61,461 nt of DNA, from positions 1 to 61,461 of IMG/VR virus record IMGVR_UViG_3300026120_000001; one strand, given 5' to 3'. This DNA is from a virus. Both the position numbers and the translations under genes were made by a program. Shown here one piece after another: positions 41,894 through 50,600 of the stretch (its first letter is position 1; the number at the start of each line of letters is the position of its first letter). The notes beneath the pieces are model-generated. The model saw nothing but the letters and a program-made list of their open reading frames with translations. It was not told the DNA's origin and ran no database searches.

Positions 41894-43751
41894 ATCGATC
41901 AACGCGCTGTCTGATTTAACTATCTTTTCTAAATATGCTAGACACCTCCAACAATTAAAAAGAAGAGAATCGTGGGAGGAAATTGTATATAGAAATTTGA
42001 ATATGCACATAAAAAGATTTCCAGAACTTTCAGATGAAATCATGGATGTGTACGGTTGTGTTTTAAATAAAAACGGGTTGCCTTCAATGAGGTCAGCACA
42101 ATTTGCTGGTCCTGCTATTGAACTCAATCATGCTAGAATGTATAATTGTGCGTATCTTCCAATATCAGAGATAGAAGCATTTCAAGAAACTATGTTTCTA
42201 CTACTCGGGGGTACGGGTGTTGGTTACAGTGTACAAAAACACCATGTGTCTCAATTACCACCAATTATTGGACCTTCAAATAAGACAAAGAAATATGTTA
42301 TTGGGGACTCTATTGTTGGGTGGGCGGATGCGGTAAAATTTTTAGTTAGTGCTTATTTTAAAGGAAAACCAATGCCAAGGTTTGACTTTAGTGATATTAG
42401 ACCAAAGGGGTCTTTGTTAATAACGGCTGGTGGCAAAGCTCCTGGTCCAGCCCCACTAAAAACCTGTCTGCATAAAATAAAACAAGTTTTCGATAAATCC
42501 ATTGAAGAACGTGGTTTGGGCACATCATTGAAACCAATTGAGGTGCATGATATCAATTGTCATATTGCAGATGCCGTGTTATCTGGTGGAATTCGTAGAG
42601 CCGCTATGATATCTTTGTTTTCATATGATGATAAGGAAATGCTTGAATGTAAGTTCGGTGATTGGTATTCAACGAATCCACAAAGAGCCCGAGCAAACAA
42701 TAGTGTTGTTATGGTTCGTAATAAAGCCAACAAAAAACATTTTGATTGGGTTTGGGAACGAGTAAGAGTCAGTGGTTCGGGTGAGCCCGGTATTTATTGG
42801 ACAAACGATAAAAATTTGGGTGCTAATCCTTGTTGTGAAATAAGTTTGAAACCATATCAATTTTGTAATCTTACAACGGTTAATGGATCAACTGTAGAAA
42901 CACAAGAGGAATTGAACCGTAGAGTTTACTGTACTTCTTTTATTGGAACCCTTCAGGCATCATATACAGATTTTCATTATTTAAGAGACTGTTGGAAAGA
43001 GACGACAGAAGAAGAGGCTCTTATTGGTGTGAGTATAACAGGAATTGGTTCTGGTAAATTGGAAAAAATGGATTTAAAAGAATCGGCGAGTATCGCTGTT
43101 CATACTAATAATGATGTTGCAAAACGTATTGGTATTAATTCAGCAGCGAGAATAACAACAATCAAACCTGAAGGTAGTGGGTCGTTGGTAGTTGGTAGTT
43201 CCTCTGGAATCCATGCTTGGCACGCACCTTATTATATTAGAAGGATGGGTTTTAATAAGGACGAATCAATATATCAATATTTAAAGAGGGCTATACCCCA
43301 TTTGGTTGAAGATAATTTCTTTAAACCTGAATCTGAGGCGTTTGTTTTCATTCCAATTAAAGCACCAGATGGTGCAATATTTAGAGATGAATCAGCGTTG
43401 TCTTTATTAGAAAGAACAAAAAGATTTCATTTAGAATGGATTAAACCCGGCCATATAAATGGGATTAATACAAACAATGTTTCTGTTACTGTTAATATTA
43501 AAGACCACGAGTGGGATTCTGTTGGTAAGTGGATGTGGGAAAATCGTAATAGTTACAACGGAATTGCAGTTTTACCTTATGATGGCGGTACTTATGTACA
43601 AGCACCCTTTGAGGAAATAACTAAAGAAAGGTACGAAGAACTTTCACAACATGTAAGAAACATCGATTTAACTAAGGTCATTGAAGAAATCGATAATACT
43701 AATTTGAAAGGAGAACTTGCGTGTGCTGGTGGTACGTGTGAGATAATTTAA
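41886..43751 (+). CDS. nrdJ: Class II (B12-dependent) ribonucleotide reductase
   Basis: About 621 residues, ATG at 41886 with AAAGGAG (ATGs at 41871 and 41883 in frame). It resembles the monomeric adenosylcobalamin-dependent RTPR type: NCAYLPI, a GGTGVGYSV glycine loop, GGIRRAAMISLF, NPCCEISLKPYQFCNLTTVNG (active-site Cys and Glu), and a C-terminal redox pair in CAGGTC. It makes dNTPs without oxygen or a separate radical subunit, provided the host supplies B12. dUTPase and other nucleotide genes follow. Confidence 0.88.
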   Translation: MNKSINALSDLTIFSKYARHLQQLKRRESWEEIVYRNLNMHIKRFPELSDEIMDVYGCVLNKNGLPSMRSAQFAGPAIELNHARMYNCAYLPISEIEAFQETMFLLLGGTGVGYSVQKHHVSQLPPIIGPSNKTKKYVIGDSIVGWADAVKFLVSAYFKGKPMPRFDFSDIRPKGSLLITAGGKAPGPAPLKTCLHKIKQVFDKSIEERGLGTSLKPIEVHDINCHIADAVLSGGIRRAAMISLFSYDDKEMLECKFGDWYSTNPQRARANNSVVMVRNKANKKHFDWVWERVRVSGSGEPGIYWTNDKNLGANPCCEISLKPYQFCNLTTVNGSTVETQEELNRRVYCTSFIGTLQASYTDFHYLRDCWKETTEEEALIGVSITGIGSGKLEKMDLKESASIAVHTNNDVAKRIGINSAARITTIKPEGSGSLVVGSSSGIHAWHAPYYIRRMGFNKDESIYQYLKRAIPHLVEDNFFKPESEAFVFIPIKAPDGAIFRDESALSLLERTKRFHLEWIKPGHINGINTNNVSVTVNIKDHEWDSVGKWMWENRNSYNGIAVLPYDGGTYVQAPFEEITKERYEELSQHVRNIDLTKVIEEIDNTNLKGELACAGGTCEII

Positions 43752-43752
43752 A

Positions 43753-43884
43753 ATGAAATATATAATATATGCTATTTTTTTAGCTACACTATTATGGGGA
43801 TTTAAAGGCATTCAAAATAGATTGGATGCCTTAATTTTCCTCAATTTGGAACAGTTGAAAACACACCAAAGAAGTTCTATATAA
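43753..43884 (+). CDS. Small membrane protein
   Basis: 43 residues, MKYIIYAIFLATLLWGF, then a polar helix ending HQRSSI. Fills the gap between the reductase and dUTPase genes. One membrane segment; function unknown. Confidence 0.5.
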   Translation: MKYIIYAIFLATLLWGFKGIQNRLDALIFLNLEQLKTHQRSSI

Positions 43885-43911
43885 AAACAATAAACTTATA
43901 TTGGAGAAAAA

Positions 43912-44343
43912 ATGACTCTTAATGTAAAGTTCAAAAAGCTAAACAAAAATGCAGTAACACCAAGTTATTCCAAACCCGGAGATGCCGGTCTTGACCTTAC
44001 TGCTGTAGATGTTCTTCATGATCCAGCAGCAGGAATGATAGAGTATGATACTGGAATTGCTGTGGAAATACCAGAAGGGTATGTTGGCCTGCTGTTCCCA
44101 CGAAGCTCTGTTTCAAATAAACCCCTGTTTTTAAGTAACTCAGTGGGCGTTTTAGACAGCTCGTATCGAGGACCAATCAAATTTAAGTATCGTCTTCTAA
44201 ACACACGACAGACCCACTATGTGGCTGGGGAACGTATTGGACAACTCGTTATACTACCCAACCCAAAAGTGAGCTTAGAAGAGGTCTCAGAGCTGTCTGA
44301 GAGTGAACGTGGGTCTGGTGGCTTTGGGAGTACGGGAGCTTGA
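43912..44343 (+). CDS. dut: dUTP pyrophosphatase
   Basis: 143 residues with the five trimeric-dUTPase motifs: PGDAGLDL (1), PRSS (2), GVLDSSYRG (3, with the Asp and Tyr that hold the uracil and sugar), GERIGQLV (4) and RGSGGFGSTG (5). Converts dUTP to dUMP and pyrophosphate, keeping uracil out of phage DNA and feeding dTMP synthesis. Confidence 0.96.
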   Translation: MTLNVKFKKLNKNAVTPSYSKPGDAGLDLTAVDVLHDPAAGMIEYDTGIAVEIPEGYVGLLFPRSSVSNKPLFLSNSVGVLDSSYRGPIKFKYRLLNTRQTHYVAGERIGQLVILPNPKVSLEEVSELSESERGSGGFGSTGA

Positions 44344-44828
44344 TGATGGACGATATAACATACAGTAAAAATACACAATGTCCTAATTGTGGGCGCACAA
44401 CACAATTGGGACATTATATTTGTCCCCGTTGTATACAACTAATATATAACTATCACTCAACGTCGGGAGAAACGCCAGTGTCCTCAGAAACCTTTAAACC
44501 AGAAGAAAACGGTGTTAAGTATGACGGAGGTAAACTAAGATGGAATCTCATTTGTTTCAAGTTACTAAAACCAATGCTTGAGGTTCTGATGTTTGGGGCA
44601 AAGAAATATGCTCCCGGGAATTATCAGAAAGTAGATAACCCAGAAGAGCGCTACTACGAAGCGGCGACAAGACACTTATTTGAACTCCAGAATGTTGATG
44701 GGACACTCTCTATTAACCGTGTTGACTCTGAGTCTGGACTGCCCCACCTTGCTCACGCACAGTGTTGTTTGTATTTTCTCGAATATTTTAGACAGAGGGG
44801 GCTAAAAAATGAAAACTCTCTACTGTGA
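44340..44828 (+). CDS. dATP/dGTP diphosphohydrolase-type protein with zinc ribbon
   Basis: 162 residues. N-terminal CPNC and CPRC form a zinc ribbon. The rest, VKYDGGKLRWNLICFKLLKP, MFGAKKYAPGNYQ, YYEAATRHLFELQ, SGLPHLAHAQCCLYFLEYF, matches the phage domain annotated as dATP/dGTP diphosphohydrolase N-terminal (DUF5664), a MazG-like helical fold. The zinc ribbon is an unusual addition. Probably adjusts the purine dNTP pool. No PurZ gene is visible, so base replacement is not implied. Confidence 0.72.
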   Translation: MMMDDITYSKNTQCPNCGRTTQLGHYICPRCIQLIYNYHSTSGETPVSSETFKPEENGVKYDGGKLRWNLICFKLLKPMLEVLMFGAKKYAPGNYQKVDNPEERYYEAATRHLFELQNVDGTLSINRVDSESGLPHLAHAQCCLYFLEYFRQRGLKNENSLL

Positions 44829-45297
44829 TCTTGATGAAGTATTATGTGACTTTTCCGGTGGGTACAAAAAACTCACCGGAATGCATATAGCAGATGCGGT
44901 ATGGACCTATGGAGAAGATTGGGCATGGAAACAGATAGAAGATTATGGCAAATATGATTTCTGGTTTAATCTAAAACCAACAGATTGGTATTGGTTGTTG
45001 TGGCAAAAAATCAAACAATACAAACCAAAAATCTTAACATCTCCCGGATGGGATAAGCATGGTGAGGTAGCATGTGCTAAAAAGAAATGGGTCCATAAGT
45101 ACCTCGATCCTTCTATACTGGTCATTGTAGACAACAACAAGAGCCAGTATTCAACAATCAGATCTATGTTAATAGATGATCGCTATAAGAACAGGTGTGA
45201 TTGGTATGCTAAAGGAGGCCATACTGTTTGTATACATAACTATGAAACAATGACTAAAGAGCTTCCACAAATTAAGGAGTTTATGGATGGATATTAA
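44809..45297 (+). CDS. 5'(3')-deoxyribonucleotidase-like HAD protein
   Basis: 162 residues starting with the HAD motif YCDLDEVLCDFSGGY (Asp7 and Asp9 in DxD). KILTSPGWDKHG is motif II and a later VDNNKSQY/LIDDRYKNR gives the lysine and acidic pair. Similar to phage and mitochondrial 5'(3')-deoxyribonucleotidases. It dephosphorylates dNMPs or related nucleotides. Confidence 0.8.
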   Translation: MKTLYCDLDEVLCDFSGGYKKLTGMHIADAVWTYGEDWAWKQIEDYGKYDFWFNLKPTDWYWLLWQKIKQYKPKILTSPGWDKHGEVACAKKKWVHKYLDPSILVIVDNNKSQYSTIRSMLIDDRYKNRCDWYAKGGHTVCIHNYETMTKELPQIKEFMDGY

Positions 45298-45874
45298 AAC
45301 GCTCGAGGTGGCTGGATTTCCATCGTCGTTTAAAGCAATGCGACTGCCTAAGAGGTCTGATGATAAGTCAGACAGTAGGTTTGTTGATTATATAGAGGAA
45401 TGGGGTAATTGTGATGAAGATCCAAATACTGTATGGTCAACCGATGATGGTTATAATGTTTATGTTGTTGGGGTTAACGACCTCAAACTTGCTCAGAAGC
45501 TCATATTAGCAGGTGCAGAGCACGCAAAGTTTATAAGGGGTATCACAGTATGGGTAGAGGTTACAGGGCCTTGGTACTGGTTCAATGAGCTTGATACATA
45601 CTGTGTTGGTCGCACCCCACTATCGTCAACCAGCTCTATGCACGTTGATTGTAGGGGATTAACAGGAGAGGAACTACAAAAAACCAAAGGGAATATACGT
45701 GGTGATTATGAGTATACCAGAATATTCTCAGTTAATTATCAATGTTTGAGAAATATATACTTCCAAAGGAGGAATCACAGATTACCGGAATGGCATCAAT
45801 TTTGTGGGTGGATTGAAACACTCCCGATGTCTGAAACTTTAATTACTATTAAAAAGGAGAAACAAAATGGTTGA
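45287..45874 (+). CDS. Possible divergent ThyX-like protein
   Basis: 195 residues. AGAEHAKFIRGITVWVEVTG, WYWFNELDTYCVGRTPLSS then TSSMH, and later YFQRRNHRLPEWHQFCGW. The order and the SxxSMH ending resemble the substrate-binding part of flavin-dependent thymidylate synthases, but the RHRxxSxxxxSxR motif is not kept. The neighbours (dUTPase, reductase, nucleotidase) and absence of another thymidylate synthase in the window support a nucleotide role; the family call is uncertain. Confidence 0.45.
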   Translation: MDIKTLEVAGFPSSFKAMRLPKRSDDKSDSRFVDYIEEWGNCDEDPNTVWSTDDGYNVYVVGVNDLKLAQKLILAGAEHAKFIRGITVWVEVTGPWYWFNELDTYCVGRTPLSSTSSMHVDCRGLTGEELQKTKGNIRGDYEYTRIFSVNYQCLRNIYFQRRNHRLPEWHQFCGWIETLPMSETLITIKKEKQNG

Positions 45875-46019
45875 AGCTAACTATTACTGTGAAAAATGCA
45901 CAACTGAAAAAGGACTTGAGGTTGACCAAGAACTGTATCAATCTGGATATGGTGGATATTGCGATTGTTGTGGTGTTTGCGATGTATTTTATTCAATGGT
46001 GATTATAGAAGATGGTTGA
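45867..46019 (+). CDS. Small Cys-rich zinc-binding protein
   Basis: 50 residues, MVEANYYCEKCTTEK onward, with CEKC and CDCCGVC, six Cys that can form a zinc ribbon. AAAGGAG site; overlaps the preceding stop and the next start. Function unknown. Confidence 0.62.
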   Translation: MVEANYYCEKCTTEKGLEVDQELYQSGYGGYCDCCGVCDVFYSMVIIEDG

Positions 46020-46077
46020 AATACCAATTATAATAATAGGAATTATAATTTTATTCGTATATATAAGTAAACAATAA
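46012..46077 (+). CDS. Possible 21-residue membrane peptide
   Basis: MVEIPIIIIGIIILFVYISKQ, a single hydrophobic helix, last frame before the terminator. Start overlaps the zinc-ribbon gene. Too short to be certain. Confidence 0.4.
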   Translation: MVEIPIIIIGIIILFVYISKQ

Positions 46078-46080
46078 GGG

Positions 46081-46100
46081 GGGGCTTTATGCCCCTTTTT
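46081..46100. terminator. Terminator between converging transcripts
   Basis: GGGGC-TTTAT-GCCCC followed by TTTTT at the end of the rightward genes. The leftward lysis and virion genes end at 46105. It is strongest for the rightward strand. Marks the boundary of early and late regions. Confidence 0.8.
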
Positions 46101-46104
46101 ATCA

Positions 46105-46791
46105 TCAGTATTCCTCAACTGACCCCAAACTATCCACGATATAGTGAATATCAAATTCCTTACCCAAAACATCCCCAGTTACATCAGTATCATCTCTATA
46201 TATTTTAGCCTCAAAAAAAGAACTAACCCCAGTAATCCCAGTGCTATCTATTGTTCCAAAAGAACTAATCTGCAACATAGAACCACTCACATATGGTATT
46301 TCCACAGAAGATGTCTCAACGGTAGTAAATGAAGGAACAACATCCCCATTGCTATACCACCTATAATCCATCTTCCATGTGGGTGTCGTAGATTCGGTTT
46401 GAATCCAATGTATATGTGGGTGTATGGATGTACCCATCTTCCAATTATGAGCCATCTGGGCTATAATAAACACCTTCTCAGTGGAATCGCCATTAGGAAA
46501 CAATAGTCCAAGGTTGGTTTCATCAAAATCTGGTTTTAAATTAGCCCCCGTTTTTGTCTGTGTAAATGGAAACCTCAAATCATCCCATCTATCACCCTGA
46601 CCGTTTTCCACTCCCCCTAGAGTAATACCATCTCCAATAAACCAAATACCCAAATCTATATCAAATACAGTGGTTTCTTTTGGAAAGACCAGTGTTTCCC
46701 TCTTGTCTGTACTCGTTCTAAACACCCCAGTCCCTATAATTTCATCTTTCTTTAGTAGAGTCTGAAACATCTCAGTTGCTTTTTTAGACAT
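46105..46791 (-). CDS. Virion structural protein, likely tail or head decoration
   Basis: 228 residues, beta-rich. Segments FPKETTVFDIDLGIWFIG, AHNWKMGTSIHPHIHWIQ (an HPHIHW motif common in phage structural proteins of unknown role), then SSFFEAKIYRDDTD and EFDIHYIVDS. Last gene of the leftward block, after the lysis and small gene. A jelly-roll-like fold is plausible; exact position in the virion is unknown. Confidence 0.62.
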   Translation of the reverse strand: MSKKATEMFQTLLKKDEIIGTGVFRTSTDKRETLVFPKETTVFDIDLGIWFIGDGITLGGVENGQGDRWDDLRFPFTQTKTGANLKPDFDETNLGLLFPNGDSTEKVFIIAQMAHNWKMGTSIHPHIHWIQTESTTPTWKMDYRWYSNGDVVPSFTTVETSSVEIPYVSGSMLQISSFGTIDSTGITGVSSFFEAKIYRDDTDVTGDVLGKEFDIHYIVDSLGSVEEY

Positions 46792-46792
46792 G

Positions 46793-46993
46793 TTATGCCG
46801 CCGTTATGGTTACAATTGAAGTCCCATTATTGTATTTATAAACATCGTTGGTTCTATCCCAAATAAACACACCAACAGGAATGTTTGTATTAATATCAGC
46901 CGCATCCATTTCAACCACTGGCATATTAAACGTATTCTGGTCAGCCTGACTACCAACAAAAGATTTTATTGCACCGCGATTCAAATAAGACAT
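46793..46993 (-). CDS. Small virion-associated hypothetical protein
   Basis: 66 residues, MSYLNRGAIKSFVGS onward, with a beta part GVFIWDRTNDVYKYNNGTS. Overlaps the amidase stop (TAATG) and is one base from the following gene. Probably a small structural protein. Confidence 0.6.
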   Translation of the reverse strand: MSYLNRGAIKSFVGSQADQNTFNMPVVEMDAADINTNIPVGVFIWDRTNDVYKYNNGTSIVTITAA

Positions 46994-47415
46994 TATATTC
47001 TCCCTCTGTAAACGATTTCTTCAAAATCCACTCTATTCATTTTCTTACCCGGACATGCATTTGGCATCCACTGTGGTCTATGATATTCTATTTTTAAATT
47101 CTTACTAAACAATCTACATAATTCATGATATAAAATCAATGATTCATTCATTTGTTCAATAGTTGGTTCATACTTGTGAAAATCCCCAACCAAACAGATT
47201 CCGATACTATCATCATTTTTCCTTTTAGCATGAGCACCAACTAGCTTTATATCACGCCCTTTCTGAAACCTACCATTCTTAGGTATAACAAAATGATAAC
47301 CGACATCATCCCATCCGTTTATATGAATGTGATAACGTCTAAATGACTCAACATCACCACCATCAGTTAAACTGTGGTGCCATATAATACGATTTGTTTC
47401 ATTTCTTGCAATCAC
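46993..47415 (-). CDS. Endolysin, N-acetylmuramoyl-L-alanine amidase (Amidase_2)
   Basis: 140 residues, a single catalytic domain like T7 lysozyme. IIWHHSLTDGG gives the first zinc His (13 or 14), GYHFVIPKNG the Tyr40 region, GAHAKRKNDDSIGICLVGDF the core strand, and YHRPQWMPNACPGK the later His112 and Cys121 zinc ligands. The Lys or Thr usual two residues before that Cys is Asn here. No signal peptide, so a holin is needed; the next gene upstream is a candidate. Confidence 0.88.
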   Translation of the reverse strand: MIARNETNRIIWHHSLTDGGDVESFRRYHIHINGWDDVGYHFVIPKNGRFQKGRDIKLVGAHAKRKNDDSIGICLVGDFHKYEPTIEQMNESLILYHELCRLFSKNLKIEYHRPQWMPNACPGKKMNRVDFEEIVYRGRI

Positions 47416-47621
47416 AGGAATATATCCTTAATTATATAAGAAAGAATAGCAACTATAAAACTTCTATTGATCCAAGTATCTGTTTTTCTAGATCTCTCCA
47501 AATCAACAAGTCTGCTTATCATACCCGGTTTTTCGAGAGTCCCCTTTAAAAAATCTTTAATCTCTCGAACATCTTCTTTTATTTCTTTCAATGTATCCTC
47601 ATGCATTTTACACTGATCCAT
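47412..47621 (-). CDS. Holin candidate (XhlA-like)
   Basis: 69 residues: a charged coiled coil (MHEDTLKEIKEDVREIKDF), GMISRLVDLERSRK, and a C-terminal hydrophobic segment (SFIVAILSYIIKDIFL). One C-terminal membrane helix after a coiled coil is the layout of haemolysin-XhlA-type holins. Directly upstream of and overlapping the amidase gene. Confidence 0.65.
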   Translation of the reverse strand: MDQCKMHEDTLKEIKEDVREIKDFLKGTLEKPGMISRLVDLERSRKTDTWINRSFIVAILSYIIKDIFL

Positions 47622-47623
47622 AA

Positions 47624-50600
47624 TTACTCTCTCATTTCATCCAGTTTCTCTGTTGTGTTTGCAATTATCTCATACATGTGTGATAAACCCGTAGCTGGTT
47701 GTCCTACGGTGGAGAGGGCTCTTACTAATTCTTTTCTTAACTGTTCATCATCTTTATATGTTGCCACCCCCTTTGCATATTTAGTTAATCTATTACTCAG
47801 ACCTAAGAAAGTCTTCAATGATTCAACCACAGGCTGTTCTCCAGACACTGGGTATCCTCGTATAAAACTAGATATTAATCCACCAATCAATGGGTACATT
47901 CCAGCATTGGCACCAATATAACCAAATAACATCTTTTTCCACCACTCTTCATCCTCTCCTTTACCCCTCAAAGTACGGATTCCCTCTCTAAGAGTAGTAA
48001 CCAATAATGGTTGAAGGATAAGAACCACAGAAAGGTCTCTAATACCCTCCATCTGTGACTTGGTGTCTTTATTCTGTATTCCTTTTTTGAGTTTATTAAT
48101 ACCAGTTCTAACCATCATCAAATTCTTAATTGGTTGCGATGTAAACATAGTTAATGGTTTTAACAACTCAATATTTGTTATAATTGGTCTGTGTGCAGAA
48201 CCAAAGGTTGGCTGTGTTCTACGGATAATGGTTTCTAACCTTTTTGTTGCTTTATCCCAAAATTCAGGAGTATCATACTTATACCCTTGTTTCTCTAATT
48301 CTTTTCTAACATCAGTACAAACAGCACTGATTGCCACCGAATCAGATAATGTTATCCAACTCATTATTCCTTCACCAGTAACAAAATCTTCCATAGTTCT
48401 TTCAGAAAACTTTTTTATCCCCTTCTTTGGAAACACCATATTTCTAGCTGATGCTTGAGACATATATTCACCAATATCTCTATCGATAGCTCCATTATAT
48501 CTTTCCCAAAGAAACGGACTGTGTTCTATAAAATCACTCAAGTTTCTTCTATTTTCTTTATGATTGAAAATATTGAAAGATGAAATACCCTGCGTCCAAA
48601 TATTAACATAGGACAATGGTTGCAAAAAGAAAACATTTGGATTATATCCCAACACACCAACCGTTTTTAATTTTCTGAAAAACTTAAATATGTTAACAAC
48701 ACCTCTAAAAGATCTCTCTCTTCCAGTACCATCAATTTGATTCAAAATAGTTTTAATTATTTTTAGTTCTTGTTCTTTACCATTTTCAATCATGAAATCT
48801 CTAAATGTTGTTTTCTTACCATTGGCTTTTACTACAGCTGAATTGTCATCAATCAATCTCTTGATGTCCCTAATAGGTAAAGCCATTCCAATATAATCAG
48901 AAACCATCTCATTGGTTCTAGCCATTGCTTCAATAGAACCTTCAAGAACAATAGGATTTGAACCCTTTTTTCTCATCTTGAGGTTATTAAATTTGGCTTC
49001 TCTAGTAAATTCTTGAAATGAATTTAATGTTGTTTCTTGATCTTTATATTTCTGTGTAAGAGCTTTAGTTCTTAATGGGTGGTAATTTTCTTCATCAGCA
49101 AGTTTATACCCAAGGTCTTTCATAGAAACCTTGTTTATTTCATCTCCTTGAAACTCAAAATATTTACCAACAGCTCTAGCTAATTGTTTTTCAGAAACAG
49201 TCATGTCTTGAAGTATATCTCTAAGTATCTGAGGAGATAATTTAAACACCTTGTTACTGTTTTCTTCTAAAACAATACCACCATTTTCAGACAATAAGTG
49301 TCTTATACCATCTCTACTTTCTGAAATCCTTGCAATAGCAACACGCTGATCCTTAGAGATTGAGAATTTTTGACCATTAATATCTGTATATGTTGTTTTT
49401 TCTACTTCTGTTTTTTCATTTCTTTTAAGGTTTCTAAAAAAATTAGGCAAACCTTTTGTAAAAGCCTCTGAAAACGTAGCAATATCTTTTATTTCAGATA
49501 TTTCTTTTTGAAATAATTCTATGGAATTCTTTTTAAATTCATTCTTTTTGTTTTCACCTTCAATGATTGGTTCTAAAACTATTTTTTTAAACACACCATC
49601 ATCATCAAAATTATCAAGGGAATTTAAAATATATTCCAAATTAACAGTAGATAAATCAAATGTTTTTAAAGCATCCTTAATTTTTTTAAGAATGACATCA
49701 CGGAACTTCATGTCCACAACATCTGGTTTTTCATTAAAATATTCTATGGCTTGATCTATTAATCTCTGTGCTTTCTTTTGTATTTTTTCGCTTTTTTCTT
49801 TTTTTATTCCATTTTTAACATCTGAAAACTGAGATTTTAACTCTTGAAGTTCATATGTTTTGGCTTCAATATAGGTTAAAACATCAACTATTTCATCTTC
49901 TAGTTTTAATTTTTCAAACCCCCGTTTCAGTTGTTTGTATCTTTTCTTACCCTTTGCAGTAAAAGCAACTCTTTTATCATTTGTTTCCGGATTGGTTCTA
50001 ATTTCAACATATCCATTTTCCAACAATTGACCTAAAGTTGGTCCTATCTTAACAGAACCATCAGAATTGAGAGGAGCATCATAAGATGTTCTCTCATACA
50101 TGATGTCTAACCTTCTAAATTCATTGACCTTTTCCAGAATTGGAGTAAGTTGGTTGATTAGAAACTTTATTTGGTCAGGAGACTTCGTTTTAAGCCCCCT
50201 AGAGGCCCGATTAAACTTAGTGACTGCCCTAGATAGGTCTCCTCTATAACTCGCTCTGTCAATAAGGTCTATGGCCTTCTGGAGGTTCTTATCAACAAAC
50301 CTACCATTTTGTCTATCGTTAGTGTTTGCCTTATTGACCAATTTAATCAATCTTTGTTTGTCACCACTAGTATAAACATGATTCAAAGCAAAACGAAGTA
50401 TTCTGTTCTTTGTTCCTTTTAAAGACTTTGCTGTTTCTAAAAGAGTACGAGCTTTTATTTTATTTTTTAATCTAATCTTTTCTCTTTCAGAAAAGGGTTT
50501 AGACAAATCCCGTTGTCTTTTAGCATCCCCAGCTTCAGAAACAATGGCTGGAATGTCTTGTAATTCTTGAACTTTATAAAATATAGCACTAACCAAATCG

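Noticed and set aside
44340-44828. Link to 2-aminoadenine (Z) genome systems
   Set aside because: A related dNTP hydrolase domain is present, but no PurZ or DatZ candidate is visible in the window.
48060-48458. 132-codon plus-strand frame and others opposite the giant protein
   Set aside because: No ribosome sites and no sensible composition; the minus frame is continuous for 2438 codons.
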